DNA of 64,000 nt from Terricaulis silvestris (GCF_009792355.1 NZ_CP047045.1:3436501-3500500); one strand, 5' to 3'; counted from the stretch's first letter, positions 25,185 through 33,735 are shown. Notes: generated from the letters alone by a model not told the origin. A program made the numbers and translations.

Positions 25185-25646
25185 ATGATCGAAACCCTGA
25201 CGGTTTTGACGACCTTGGTGCTTGGGCTATTCGCCGGCAGCCTCCTCACGGAAGCGCTCCTTCTTGTCCCCTATTTCAGGGCATTGAGCTTTGACGAATT
25301 CAACCGGCTGCACGGCGAGTTCGGGCCGCGTCTCTATCGCTATTACGCGCCGCTGACGATCAGCGCCACGCTGGTCCCTCTGGCGGCAGCGGCGACGACG
25401 CTTCTCGACTATCCGCGCATCAACCTCTTCGCTTGGTTGGCCGCGGCTTTGGTTCTCGTGATCCTGGCCACGTACGTGTTCTACTTTCGCGCCGCCAATC
25501 TCGCCTTCGCCGAGCGACGCCTCGACGAACCAGCGCTCGCCAAAGAACTGACACGCTGGGCCGGCGTTCACACCTTCCGCACCGCGCTCGCTCTGTGTGC
25601 GTTCATCGCGTCCGTACTGGCGGTGCTAGGAACGATCGGCGTGTGA
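25185..25646 (+). CDS. DUF1772-like membrane protein
   Basis: Four-helix inner-membrane protein of 153 residues. The layout (FAGSLLTEALLLVPYFRALS in helix 1, a FNRLHGEFGPRLYRYYAP loop, helices at about 60-80 and 85-105 and a last helix before the C-terminus) fits the DUF1772/anthrone-oxygenase-like family, whose role in most bacteria is unknown. A TATACAAT sequence about 45 bases upstream may be part of a promoter. It marks the left edge of a lower-GC region. Confidence 0.65.
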   Translation: MIETLTVLTTLVLGLFAGSLLTEALLLVPYFRALSFDEFNRLHGEFGPRLYRYYAPLTISATLVPLAAAATTLLDYPRINLFAWLAAALVLVILATYVFYFRAANLAFAERRLDEPALAKELTRWAGVHTFRTALALCAFIASVLAVLGTIGV

Positions 25647-25668
25647 GGTCGCGCACCTAGTTTAACGC

Positions 25669-27225
25669 CTACAGGCGACCGCTCTTCATTTCTTCCAGGT
25701 CATCGACCCAGGGCAATACGTCTCGCAAATGGAAGGGATACTCCTTCTCTATAATCTTCCCGCCGATTTCTCTATGCACGCCGGGCAGAAGCCAACCTGT
25801 GAAACTTTCAGTAGCAGCGTGGCGCACGGACTCGAAGAACCCCGCCTCGTCGGATTCCATCAGCGTCTGTTCAAAATCTTTCACTGCGCTGAACACTACT
25901 GGCCGCTTGTCTGCCTCCGAGATGCCGGGGTCGTCGGCGGCCATCGCATCAGCCATCCTCAGAACTTCTGATCGCAACCCTCGGGACATAAGCAACCAAG
26001 CGTCGAGCGTAAGCACCAATCCATGAGCTTCAGCATCGATTTCTGCCTGCACGATGCCCCTGCGAATATGTGAGAAGTATCGCCAGACTTGGTAGGCACC
26101 CTTGGCAAGTTGTTTGTATCCATCCTCTGCGACAAATGCCGGATCCTCGGAATACTGTGCATCCAGATTGAGTTTTGACGCCTTGCACTCGATAGCCAGC
26201 GCGAGCTGGCCTCTCCTCGACAACAGCACATCGGGAGAACGAAACTCCTGGCCACTAACCCGATAGATTTTCTCCGGCTGGACCAAGAGGCTCGGCATAA
26301 GTTGCCGACATAGATTCTCACAGTAAAGTTCGAAGCGTCCGCTCGCTTCGTTTCTGAGCGCCTGACCACCACCTGTCAGATCATAATAGATGCCCGACGT
26401 GACACGTTGGAGGATCAACTCCGGCAACGGAGAACGAAACATACTGTTGGACGTTTCGACGACTGGAAACTGTCGAAAGACGCTTGGTCGATACGCCACG
26501 GACGGAATAAATCCCCAACGCGCCCGGACATCTTCGAAATCGCGAGTGTACTTGGATCGAACGGTAGTGAGAGGCGCACAAAACAAACGAAACGCCGCGT
26601 CACAGGTTTCTGCCGAGACTCCCACCGACAATAAATTGAGCCTGCCGCCATATGCTGGCTGTCGCATGAAGTGCATGTACGTCGCGAAACCAACCAATGA
26701 GAACTGATTCTGAGTCAGCCCGTGCAGGCGTTCGAAGTACTCGCCGCACTTACTTCCTCCGTAAACGAAAGCGTTCCGGTAAAACTGAACGACGTTGAAA
26801 TAGCCTGACTGCCAAGGAAATTCTCGCTGAGCGATGCGGTGCAGCTCGTCCAGGATACTGACGCGCTTCAAATAGATTCCTGACTCTTCGTTCTCCAATT
26901 TGCGCAAGATACGGACCAACGTCGCCAATCCACCAAAATTACCAACGTTCAGAATTCGATTGGCGCCGTCGCGAGGTGTGAACTTCTCAGTAAGCAAAAG
27001 CTCACCGAGTAACGTCTCGATCTCCCACGGATAGATCGAGAACTTGGACTCGAAGCGAGGAGTGGCAGCTCCCAAAGGATAGGCAATGAACCGTCGCGCT
27101 TCGTCTTCTCTGCCGGTCTGCAAAGCGTTGACCGCCCAACAAAGGTCAAAAAACGCCTCGTCCGGCGCCGTCGAAAGCCAACGCCTGAGCTTCTTCTGCA
27201 CTTGTCGTCGCTCAGTCTGTCCCAT
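25669..27225 (-). CDS. PD-(D/E)XK nuclease-like protein of unknown family
   Basis: A 518-residue cytoplasmic protein without membrane segments. The region 296-390 has the layout of a restriction-type nuclease core: a helix with Glu299 (GRFELYCENL), Asp332 in SPDVLL, Glu346 and Lys348 in LALAIECKA, then a helix YKQLAKGAYQVWRYF. The first 290 residues and the last 130 are not recognised. Base composition is visibly lower in GC than neighbours, and no methyltransferase or partner gene is adjacent. A defence or DNA-repair role is inferred from the motif and isolation only. Confidence 0.75.
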   Translation of the reverse strand: MGQTERRQVQKKLRRWLSTAPDEAFFDLCWAVNALQTGREDEARRFIAYPLGAATPRFESKFSIYPWEIETLLGELLLTEKFTPRDGANRILNVGNFGGLATLVRILRKLENEESGIYLKRVSILDELHRIAQREFPWQSGYFNVVQFYRNAFVYGGSKCGEYFERLHGLTQNQFSLVGFATYMHFMRQPAYGGRLNLLSVGVSAETCDAAFRLFCAPLTTVRSKYTRDFEDVRARWGFIPSVAYRPSVFRQFPVVETSNSMFRSPLPELILQRVTSGIYYDLTGGGQALRNEASGRFELYCENLCRQLMPSLLVQPEKIYRVSGQEFRSPDVLLSRRGQLALAIECKASKLNLDAQYSEDPAFVAEDGYKQLAKGAYQVWRYFSHIRRGIVQAEIDAEAHGLVLTLDAWLLMSRGLRSEVLRMADAMAADDPGISEADKRPVVFSAVKDFEQTLMESDEAGFFESVRHAATESFTGWLLPGVHREIGGKIIEKEYPFHLRDVLPWVDDLEEMKSGRL

Positions 27226-27330
27226 CGGCGGAAGTATTTCACGAGTCGTCTATCCATGGATTCCGGCGGGATTCGCGTGTAAATTCAACACCCGCACAAA
27301 AATCTATCCGCCCCCTCCCCGCGCAGCCGT

Positions 27331-27629
27331 ACACTCCTTGCATCCCGTTTCATCGGAGGGGCGTTCGGTACCAGCCCAAGCGTGAAGCGGAGTGTGATGA
27401 GCGAGAGTTAGGCGGCGGGGCTTGAAACCGTCGCGGTCCGGGATCGGAGGCGTGCGCAAGCACGCTGTTGGATCCGACCCGCTCGCCGCCGGCGTCCGGC
27501 TCCGGAGCGAACAGCTCCTCACCCGGTGCGCTGGCGATAAATCATCACGGAGACGTCGGCTCGCGCACACGTTTCCCTTTTGCCTATGGCGCCCAGTGCG
27601 CCGAGCCGGCGTCTCCGCCCTCCGTTTTT
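27331..27629 (+). ncRNA. Structured intergenic stretch, candidate small RNA with terminator
   Basis: The 433-base gap 27226-27658 has no convincing gene but unusual foldability. ACACTCC (27331-27337) pairs with GGAGTGT (27389-27395); GGCGGCG (27411-27417) with CGCCGCC (27484-27490); GCGTGC-GCAA-GCACGC (27450-27465) is a perfect GNRA-type hairpin. A stem of about 20 pairs (27549-27568 with 27596-27616, one mismatch, one bulge) is followed by T5 at 27625. This looks like a transcript of about 300 bases ending at an intrinsic terminator, matching no RNA family I know. Confidence 0.35.
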
Positions 27630-27658
27630 CTTCACACGAGAAACGAAAACGCGAACCC

Positions 27659-28018
27659 ATGCACGAAACCAAACGCCGCCACTCAAACGAACGCCGCACC
27701 CGCAACGCCAGCGCCAGCGCCATCGCCGAACGCGCACTCTCGATCGCCGCACGCGGCGATCACCGCGAAGCCGCCCGCGCCGCGCTGCTCGCCGAACGCT
27801 TGCTCCGCCTCGAACCAAAACTCCGCGCCGCCAAAGCCACCGCGGAAACCCAACGCATTCGCGCCGAAGCCGCAATCGCCGCGGCGCAGGCGCACGTCGA
27901 AGCGCTCTGCGCGCCATCGCCGCCAACGCCGCCGGTGAAATCCAAACCCTTGTATGAGTTCAAGGACAGACCCGACGGCCCCGTCGCCGAACTGCGCCGC
28001 CGCGGCATGATCCCTTGA
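27659..28018 (+). CDS. Small Arg/Ala-rich hypothetical protein
   Basis: A 119-residue basic protein starting MHETKRRHSNERRTRNASAS. The middle (about 20-80) is an Ala/Arg/Glu-rich, probably helical or coiled-coil stretch, followed by a proline-rich linker and the tail AELRRRGMIP. The frame is open much further upstream, but upstream codons lack protein-like composition and the ATG at 27659 follows the presumed terminator. I do not recognise a family. DNA or RNA binding is possible from charge alone. Confidence 0.55.
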   Translation: MHETKRRHSNERRTRNASASAIAERALSIAARGDHREAARAALLAERLLRLEPKLRAAKATAETQRIRAEAAIAAAQAHVEALCAPSPPTPPVKSKPLYEFKDRPDGPVAELRRRGMIP

Positions 28019-28138
28019 GTGTAGCGCCCGCTCCGCAATTCCGCTGCACGCGGCGGAACGTCTGCCCTCCTTCCCGCATCCAATGCACGAACCGGCGCGC
28101 TTCGGCGGGGCGCCGCGCTGGTCTTGCTGGAGGACGTC

Positions 28139-28699
28139 ATGAGCACACCTGTCAAACCTGAAACATCCGCGACGCGCCGAACGGTGGTGGAGGCAGCCGG
28201 CGGCGCGTTGATCGCAAGCTCGATCCTCGGCGTCGAAGGTTGCGCCACGCCTGCCGCGACTGCGCAGGCGGATGCATCGCTCTACGACCGTCTCGGTGGC
28301 GTGTTTTCGATCGCCGCCGTCGTCGATCACTTCAGCGACGCGGTGGTGCGCAACCCGATCGTCGGTCAGCAATCGCAAAACCCACAGCTGCGCGAATGGC
28401 ACACGCGCAACCTGACACGTTTGCCCGGCCTCAAATTCATGCGCACGCTTTGGGTCTGCAGCGTCTCCGGCGGCCCGTACCAATACACGCCGACGAGGCC
28501 GGGCCGCACCAACGTCGGCCTCGAGGTAGCGCACCGCGATCTGCGCATTTCTCCCGCGGAGTTCGACGAAGTCGCCGCCGAACTCGGCCGCACGCTCGAT
28601 CACTTCGAAGTGCCGGCGCGCGAGAAAAGCGAGGTGCTCGCGGCCTTCGCTGCGCACAAGGACGAGGTCACTCAAGGCTGGCGCGCTGCACAGAGGTAA
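28139..28699 (+). CDS. Truncated haemoglobin with export signal
   Basis: Group I truncated-globin-like protein of 186 residues. Residues 45-180 form the globin: LYDRLGGVFSIAAVVDHF, then GGPYQYTPTRPGRTNVGLEV, with proximal haem ligand His132 in AHRDLRIS. The first 44 residues are extra: a twin-arginine-like TRRTVV (12-17), a hydrophobic run AGGALIASSILGVEGC and Cys35 as a possible lipidation site. Most bacterial truncated globins are cytosolic. A GGAGG site precedes the ATG. Possible roles are periplasmic NO or oxygen chemistry. Confidence 0.8.
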   Translation: MSTPVKPETSATRRTVVEAAGGALIASSILGVEGCATPAATAQADASLYDRLGGVFSIAAVVDHFSDAVVRNPIVGQQSQNPQLREWHTRNLTRLPGLKFMRTLWVCSVSGGPYQYTPTRPGRTNVGLEVAHRDLRISPAEFDEVAAELGRTLDHFEVPAREKSEVLAAFAAHKDEVTQGWRAAQR

Positions 28700-28761
28700 C
28701 GCGGGACGATCATACCGCGCCCGGTCCGACTTCCGCGCGGGAATCATGCTAGGCACGTGGC

Positions 28762-29169
28762 ATGGAAGCAGTCGCTCAAGCCACCGCCATAGTCCTCGCC
28801 GGCGCATCGATCGGTTGGATCATGCTGTTCTCGTTCGTGCTGTCGCCGGTGGCGTTCAAGCAATTCGACGCCGGGCGCGCCGAGCGGCTGGTCAAGCACG
28901 TGATGAACCAGGGCCACGGCATCCTGGGTTTGATCGCGATCTGCTCCGGCATCGCTGCTTTGATGGCAGGCGCTGTTGCGGGCGCGTCGGTTGCGGCTGT
29001 CGCCGGCATCTTCGCGTTCATGTGCAAGTTTGCCCTTGCCCCGCGCGACGACAAGCCGATCAAAGGTCACCGCGTGCTGAAGACCGCGCGCATCGTGGCG
29101 AGCGGCCTCACCGCGTTCATCGCGCTGATCCTGATCGCCGCGATCGTGCTGACGATGTTGGGAATCTAG
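28762..29169 (+). CDS. Hypothetical four-helix membrane protein, DUF4149-like
   Basis: A 135-residue inner-membrane protein. The first helix (IVLAGASIGWIMLFSFVLSPVAF) followed by a FDAGRAERLVKHVM loop resembles DUF4149-type proteins, where the AG...F..vl.P.aF pattern recurs. Further hydrophobic segments lie at about 52-80, 78-90 and 108-133. Function unknown. It follows the globin gene by about 60 bases and its TAG overlaps the stop codon of the convergent small gene (CTAG). Confidence 0.65.
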   Translation: MEAVAQATAIVLAGASIGWIMLFSFVLSPVAFKQFDAGRAERLVKHVMNQGHGILGLIAICSGIAALMAGAVAGASVAAVAGIFAFMCKFALAPRDDKPIKGHRVLKTARIVASGLTAFIALILIAAIVLTMLGI

Positions 29170-29384
29170 GCGGCGTCGCGCCGATCGACCAACGCGTAGT
29201 CTTCAACGCCGAGCACTTTTGCAAACCGGCTGCACTCGAGCCGCGCCTCGGCCGGATGATCGACGATCATCGTGTCCGAGGTCTGTTGCGTTTCGCCATC
29301 GACCTCACGCGTCGCGTGCATGACCAGACGCAAGCCGTCGGTGGCGTCGTCGAGAATCGCTTGGATTTGCCAGGTCGCGCTCAT
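29166..29384 (-). CDS. Small hypothetical protein
   Basis: A 72-residue acidic protein (MSATWQIQAILDDATDGLRL onward) with no signal or membrane segment. It starts at an ATG with a strong AAGGAG site, 11 bases after the stop of the PLC-like/DUF4332 gene, so it is the second gene of that operon. Alternating strands (LRLVMHATREVDGETQQTSD) suggest a small beta-rich fold. Family not recognised. Its short length and position suggest an accessory role to the upstream protein. Confidence 0.65.
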   Translation of the reverse strand: MSATWQIQAILDDATDGLRLVMHATREVDGETQQTSDTMIVDHPAEARLECSRFAKVLGVEDYALVDRRDAA

Positions 29385-29395
29385 TGCTTGCTCCT

Positions 29396-31042
29396 TCAGG
29401 CCGCCACGTTGGCGGATTGCGACGCACGCCGCGCCCGTTCGATCCAGGTTGCGACGTCGTCCTCGGTTGGCGCCTCGGCCGAACCCCACGCGCGTTGGCC
29501 TTCTTCGGAAAGGCCCCAGCGCGCGACGGCGTCGCAGAGTTCGGTGGCATCGAGTTGCGAAAGTTCGGCGACATCGTTGACGCCACACGCCACCAGCGCT
29601 TGCGCTTCGCGTGACTTCAAGCCGGGCACCGTGCATGCGAGCAGCGCCTGCGATTGCCAGTCGCGGATCACCTGCGCGGAGATGTGGCGCGTATCGATGC
29701 TGCGCTCGCCCTCGTCCGCGTTCATCGCCAGCAGATCAGACACCGTGCGCACGCCGACAGCTTCCAAGCGCTTCGCAGTTTTCGGCCCGATCGACGGCGC
29801 TTGCACGACCGGCGCACCTTCGCTCAGCGACGGCTTCGGCAGCACTTTGTCTCTCTTCGCCAACGGCGCACCCACCGGCAACTCGCGCGGCACTCGAATT
29901 TCGCGCTTCGGCGTAGGCGGCGGCGCTTCAGCTACGACTGCAACCCTCCGCACTGGCGGATCAAGTTCGATCACCTTCGGCTTGGGGGCAGCGGTCGGCT
30001 TGGCGATTGGTCTGGTAACGGTCTGCTTCGGCGCGGCAACAGCCTTCGACGTCGTGCCGCGCGCTTCCGCGCCCTCGCCTGCCTTGGCGCCGATCTCGCG
30101 CGGCCATTTGGCGTCGAGCGACGAGAGCGGCGTCTTCAGCACTTCAGCCGCGTACAACTCACGCACGACCTTGTCGTCTTCGCCCAATGTCGCGCGCACT
30201 TTGCCGGTGCGGCGGAATTCTTCGTACTGCGCCGCGACTTCCTTGCGCGCCGCCGCATCGTCCATCAGCTTCAGTACGGCTTGGATCGGCATTTCCAACG
30301 CGAGGAAAAACGCATCGAGCCCAGCCGCGACTTGTGGCGGCTTCACGGCGGCTTCCGCGAACGCGCGATCCAATATGCGCGCCAAGCCGACGGCGGCGTG
30401 ACCGACCAGCTTCGCGATCGTGTCCTTCAGCTCTTGATCCAACCCAGCCGGCGGATCCTTCACACCACGCGCGAAATCGTAGTGCTCGATGATGGTTTCG
30501 TAGTGCGGGTTGGACGCCTTGGCGCCAGCCTTCACCATTTCCGCCAGCCACTTATCCCCGGTCGGCGTGGACATGGTAGGATAGCCGCCGAGATCGTTCT
30601 CGAGGATGTGCTGAAAGGCTTTGTACGACTTGGAAAAACTCCACTCCACCGCGCGATGGATGACGTTTTCTTCTTCGGTTTGGTGCGTATGGAACGGCTG
30701 AATCGGATCGACGTAATAGTGGCTCATCACGCCGGCGCACCATGCCGCTTGCTTCCAATCTTTTTCGGCCAGCGCGCGAACCGTGCGGCGATACCATTCC
30801 TGGCACGCTTCAATCGCGCCGCCCCAATCTTTGTCGCGCACGTGGAGGACGTGGTTCTTGAAGTCCTTGAATTCTTCGTCGGGCGCCTTGGCGCCTTCGA
30901 GATATTCCTTGTGATGATGCAAGAGCAGATCGCGCCAACGCTCCGCGCGCGGCGCTTGCAAGTGGCGCAGCGCATCCACCGCGATGCGGTGATGATTGGA
31001 TCGACAGCGGCTCGCGAAAACGACCGCGTACAACAACGACAT
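29396..31042 (-). CDS. Phospholipase C-like (S1/P1 fold) protein fused to DUF4332
   Basis: A 548-residue cytoplasmic-looking protein. Residues about 15-290 resemble zinc-dependent phospholipase C/S1 nuclease: His17/18, Asp55, His64/67, the strong motif SHYYVDPIQPFH (107-118) and HRAVEWS (129-135) provide the usual set of zinc ligands. Residues about 300-410 are a Lys/Pro-rich linker. The tail from about 415 (PSIGPKTAKRLEAVGVRTVS) is a DUF4332 helix-hairpin-helix module, which usually contacts DNA. No signal peptide is present, unlike secreted PLC. A small gene follows in the operon. Confidence 0.78.
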   Translation of the reverse strand: MSLLYAVVFASRCRSNHHRIAVDALRHLQAPRAERWRDLLLHHHKEYLEGAKAPDEEFKDFKNHVLHVRDKDWGGAIEACQEWYRRTVRALAEKDWKQAAWCAGVMSHYYVDPIQPFHTHQTEEENVIHRAVEWSFSKSYKAFQHILENDLGGYPTMSTPTGDKWLAEMVKAGAKASNPHYETIIEHYDFARGVKDPPAGLDQELKDTIAKLVGHAAVGLARILDRAFAEAAVKPPQVAAGLDAFFLALEMPIQAVLKLMDDAAARKEVAAQYEEFRRTGKVRATLGEDDKVVRELYAAEVLKTPLSSLDAKWPREIGAKAGEGAEARGTTSKAVAAPKQTVTRPIAKPTAAPKPKVIELDPPVRRVAVVAEAPPPTPKREIRVPRELPVGAPLAKRDKVLPKPSLSEGAPVVQAPSIGPKTAKRLEAVGVRTVSDLLAMNADEGERSIDTRHISAQVIRDWQSQALLACTVPGLKSREAQALVACGVNDVAELSQLDATELCDAVARWGLSEEGQRAWGSAEAPTEDDVATWIERARRASQSANVAA

Positions 31043-31106
31043 GCGCCGGGCCCCAAAAGTGAACGCGGCGTTAAACTCGGCGCGAATCCGTTAGCGGGGC
31101 GTTAAC

Positions 31107-32786
31107 TTAGGCCGCTTGGCTCCCCTGCCCGCCCCCTTGGATCAGGCCCCAATCCTCGCAGAGGATGCGCACGAGCTTTTCGTGACGCTCCTCAATGGCG
31201 CGCATGGTCCATTCCTCGATCGGAACGATATCGCGGCTGAGCGCATAGATGGTCGCGCCCTGCGTGTTGAAGATCACCTTGCGCTTGTCAGCGTAAGGAC
31301 GCGCCGCCGCCGTCGAGTTCTGGTCGTAGGTGATGAGCGTCAGATTGCCGAGGAGGTTCGACGCTTCGGTGCGCATCGCCGCATCCGGGAAGCGCTCATT
31401 CCACCACGCGCCGCCGTTCTTCGGCAGGATGTGTTCGACCGTGACATCGTCCGTCATCTGCAGATGATGTCCGCCCGGCATCGCTGCTTCGAGCCGGATC
31501 AACAGCAAGCGGCGCTGACGATCGCGCTTACGCGATTTGTTCAACGTCGCCAGCAGCTTCAGGTGCTCGCCGTCCGTGAGTTCGAGCGCGCCTTTTGGCC
31601 CATAGAGCATCTTGTCGTCATCGCAGTGCGTCACGGCGCGCGAATAGCGCCCCTGCTGCACGCGGTTGTCGATCACCGACAACTCGCAAGCGAAGGTGAA
31701 GCGATCGAGCGCTTGAAAGAAACGCCGCGCGCGTTCTGGTTCGCCGGAGTGCTCGGCCAGGAAGGCGATTGCGGCGGGCGCCCAATCCCATTCCTCGACC
31801 TGCTTCATCATGCGGATGCGGCGGTTCACCTCCGCACTGGCCGAGCCGACGTCGACGGCGCCGGCGAAGATCGCGCGCAATGCGTGCGCGTAACGTGGCA
31901 ATTGTTCAAACAGGAATGTCCGCACGCCGCCGGCCTTATCGACCGCCGCGCGCATCGCGGCGAGATCGCCGGGCGACAGGATCTGCTCGCCGGTCAGCAG
32001 GAACGGCATCATGTCCAGCAGCTTGGCGAAGTTCTCTCGCTCGAACATCGCCTCGGTCTGCTCCCATTTCCGCGCTGCTGCTTCGGCTTCGGCGTCGGAG
32101 AGCTTGGAGTTCTCGATCAGATCGCTCTTGATGATGTCGGCGCCGGACAAAGGCGATCCCCGCTTGTTCAGCGTGTTAAATACTGTCTGCGCGCAGCCGC
32201 GTTCGTCAGCGTCGACGACGTTCAGCGTGCATGCGCGCGCCACATAGGACATGAACGCATCGAGTTCGCGATCGTCCATGCCTTTGAGTTCAGTCTCGAT
32301 CGTTTGCGCGGCGGCGCAGAGCAGGTCCTTCGACTCGATGCCGATTTCCGGCAGCTTCGCCATCGCCGCTATCTGACCCGGCTCCTGCACGTAGCCGCGA
32401 TAGAAGCTCGCGTCTTCTTCGCGCAGAATGAGGCGTGGATGGTCGCCGTCCATGATCAATTGCTGAAAGTGCTTGGCGCGGCCGGGCAGGCGATCGCGCA
32501 CGTAGGCCATGATCATCGTGAGCGTGGTGAGGCGCTGCTGTCCGTCTGAGATTTCGAGCTTGCCGCGGTTCTTCACCAGCACGATCTGGCCGATGAAATA
32601 AAACGTCGCGCCACGCTTGAAGGCGCGCCGCAAATCCTCGATCAGCTGACGCACTTCTCGCTCGGACCAGGTGTACGGGCGCTGATAGCGCGGCACTTTC
32701 AGGTGCAGCTTGCGCATCAGCACCGAAGCCAGATTGAGAATTTGCGAGGAGAGCCCGATCGGCGTGTCGCCAAAAGGTCCGGCCAT
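31107..32786 (-). CDS. DUF262/DUF1524 protein, GmrSD-like
   Basis: A 559-residue cytoplasmic protein with the two-domain plan of type IV restriction enzyme GmrSD in one chain. The DUF262 (GmrS, nucleotide-hydrolysing) part has VPRYQRPYTW at 31-40 and DGQQRLTTL at 81-89. The DUF1524 (GmrD, HNH-type nuclease) part has VEHILP at 450-455, a Trp pair, NLLGNLTL and a YDQN segment at 487-490. Proteins of this kind cut modified phage DNA. It is a single gene with no modification partner. The ATG at 32786 has a GGGGAAG site. Confidence 0.88.
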   Translation of the reverse strand: MAGPFGDTPIGLSSQILNLASVLMRKLHLKVPRYQRPYTWSEREVRQLIEDLRRAFKRGATFYFIGQIVLVKNRGKLEISDGQQRLTTLTMIMAYVRDRLPGRAKHFQQLIMDGDHPRLILREEDASFYRGYVQEPGQIAAMAKLPEIGIESKDLLCAAAQTIETELKGMDDRELDAFMSYVARACTLNVVDADERGCAQTVFNTLNKRGSPLSGADIIKSDLIENSKLSDAEAEAAARKWEQTEAMFERENFAKLLDMMPFLLTGEQILSPGDLAAMRAAVDKAGGVRTFLFEQLPRYAHALRAIFAGAVDVGSASAEVNRRIRMMKQVEEWDWAPAAIAFLAEHSGEPERARRFFQALDRFTFACELSVIDNRVQQGRYSRAVTHCDDDKMLYGPKGALELTDGEHLKLLATLNKSRKRDRQRRLLLIRLEAAMPGGHHLQMTDDVTVEHILPKNGGAWWNERFPDAAMRTEASNLLGNLTLITYDQNSTAAARPYADKRKVIFNTQGATIYALSRDIVPIEEWTMRAIEERHEKLVRILCEDWGLIQGGGQGSQAA

Positions 32787-32910
32787 CAACTTCCCCCATA
32801 CGCACGTTTCTTCTTGAGCCCGATGGTTGCGCGCCGAAAACGCCCACGCAATCCGCCGTCTGCCGAACATAGGCGCTCAGCGACAAAGCGTTTCCAAAAC
32901 GACACGTTGG

Positions 32911-33735
32911 CTAATCGACCGCCGCCAGTGCGAAATCGGACGATCCGATGCGCGAGACGCCCTCGAACCCCCGTGCGCGCAACGCCGGGGCGAGACCGTG
33001 GGCATGTTCCATGTCGGTGAAGCCCACATATTGGGCGCGCGTAACGCCGGTTTCAGCGCTCAGCACCTGGACAACGCGGCGCGCGATTGCAGCGCCGGAG
33101 TCCAGCCACGTCGCAGGGCGCGGCGACGCGGCGGAAAGCTCCTCCGCCAACAGCGGAAAATGGGTGCAAGCCACCGCCACCACGTCGATGTCCCCTCCGC
33201 CCGGCGCTCCGAACAAACCTTCGATCGCCTCTGTGATCGCAGACCGGTCGGGGACGTCTCCTCTCAGCTTCTGCTCCGCAGCCTCAACCAGAGCAGCAGA
33301 GCCAAACCGGACGACGGTCTTGTCCGGTGCGAACTGGGCGATCAGATCATCCGTGTAGGCCCGCCGAACCGTGGCTGGCGTAGCCAGCAAACCGATCGTT
33401 CCGGTCTTGGTCAGTGCGGCAGCTGGCTTGATCGGCGGCACGACGCCGACGACGGGGATCGAAAGCGCGGCACGCACGTCTTCGAGCGCAATTGTCGACG
33501 CTGTGTTGCAAGCGACAACGACGGCGTCGGGCACCCAGTGTCTAACCATCGCTATGAGCAAGGCCGGCACGCGCGCCTTCAGTTCAGCGTCCGACTTCAA
33601 ACCGTATGGCAGCCACGCATTGTCTGCGGCGTACGAGAGCTCAAGCGCGTGTCCGCTCGCGGCGATTGCGTCGAACACGGAGAGCCCGCCGACGCCGGAG
33701 TCGAACACCAAAACGCGCTTGGCGCTGTTAACCAT
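32911..33735 (-). CDS. murI: Glutamate racemase
   Basis: Cytoplasmic cofactor-independent racemase of 274 residues that supplies D-glutamate for peptidoglycan. The substrate-binding opening VLVFDSGVGGLSVF is present, and the two catalytic Cys are Cys76 in VVVACNTAS and Cys190 in AVACTHFPLL. The ATG is at 33735. It is transcribed alone, divergent from a gene for a metallo-beta-lactamase-like protein. The short region between them contains several TTAACC-like stretches. Confidence 0.95.
   Translation of the reverse strand: MVNSAKRVLVFDSGVGGLSVFDAIAASGHALELSYAADNAWLPYGLKSDAELKARVPALLIAMVRHWVPDAVVVACNTASTIALEDVRAALSIPVVGVVPPIKPAAALTKTGTIGLLATPATVRRAYTDDLIAQFAPDKTVVRFGSAALVEAAEQKLRGDVPDRSAITEAIEGLFGAPGGGDIDVVAVACTHFPLLAEELSAASPRPATWLDSGAAIARRVVQVLSAETGVTRAQYVGFTDMEHAHGLAPALRARGFEGVSRIGSSDFALAAVD

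Noticed and set aside
28746-31105. Long plus-strand open frames (over 480 codons) opposite the PLC-DUF4332 gene
   Set aside because: They lie antisense to a gene with clear motifs, have Arg/Ala/His-rich, low-complexity translations and no ribosome site; typical shadows in high-GC DNA.
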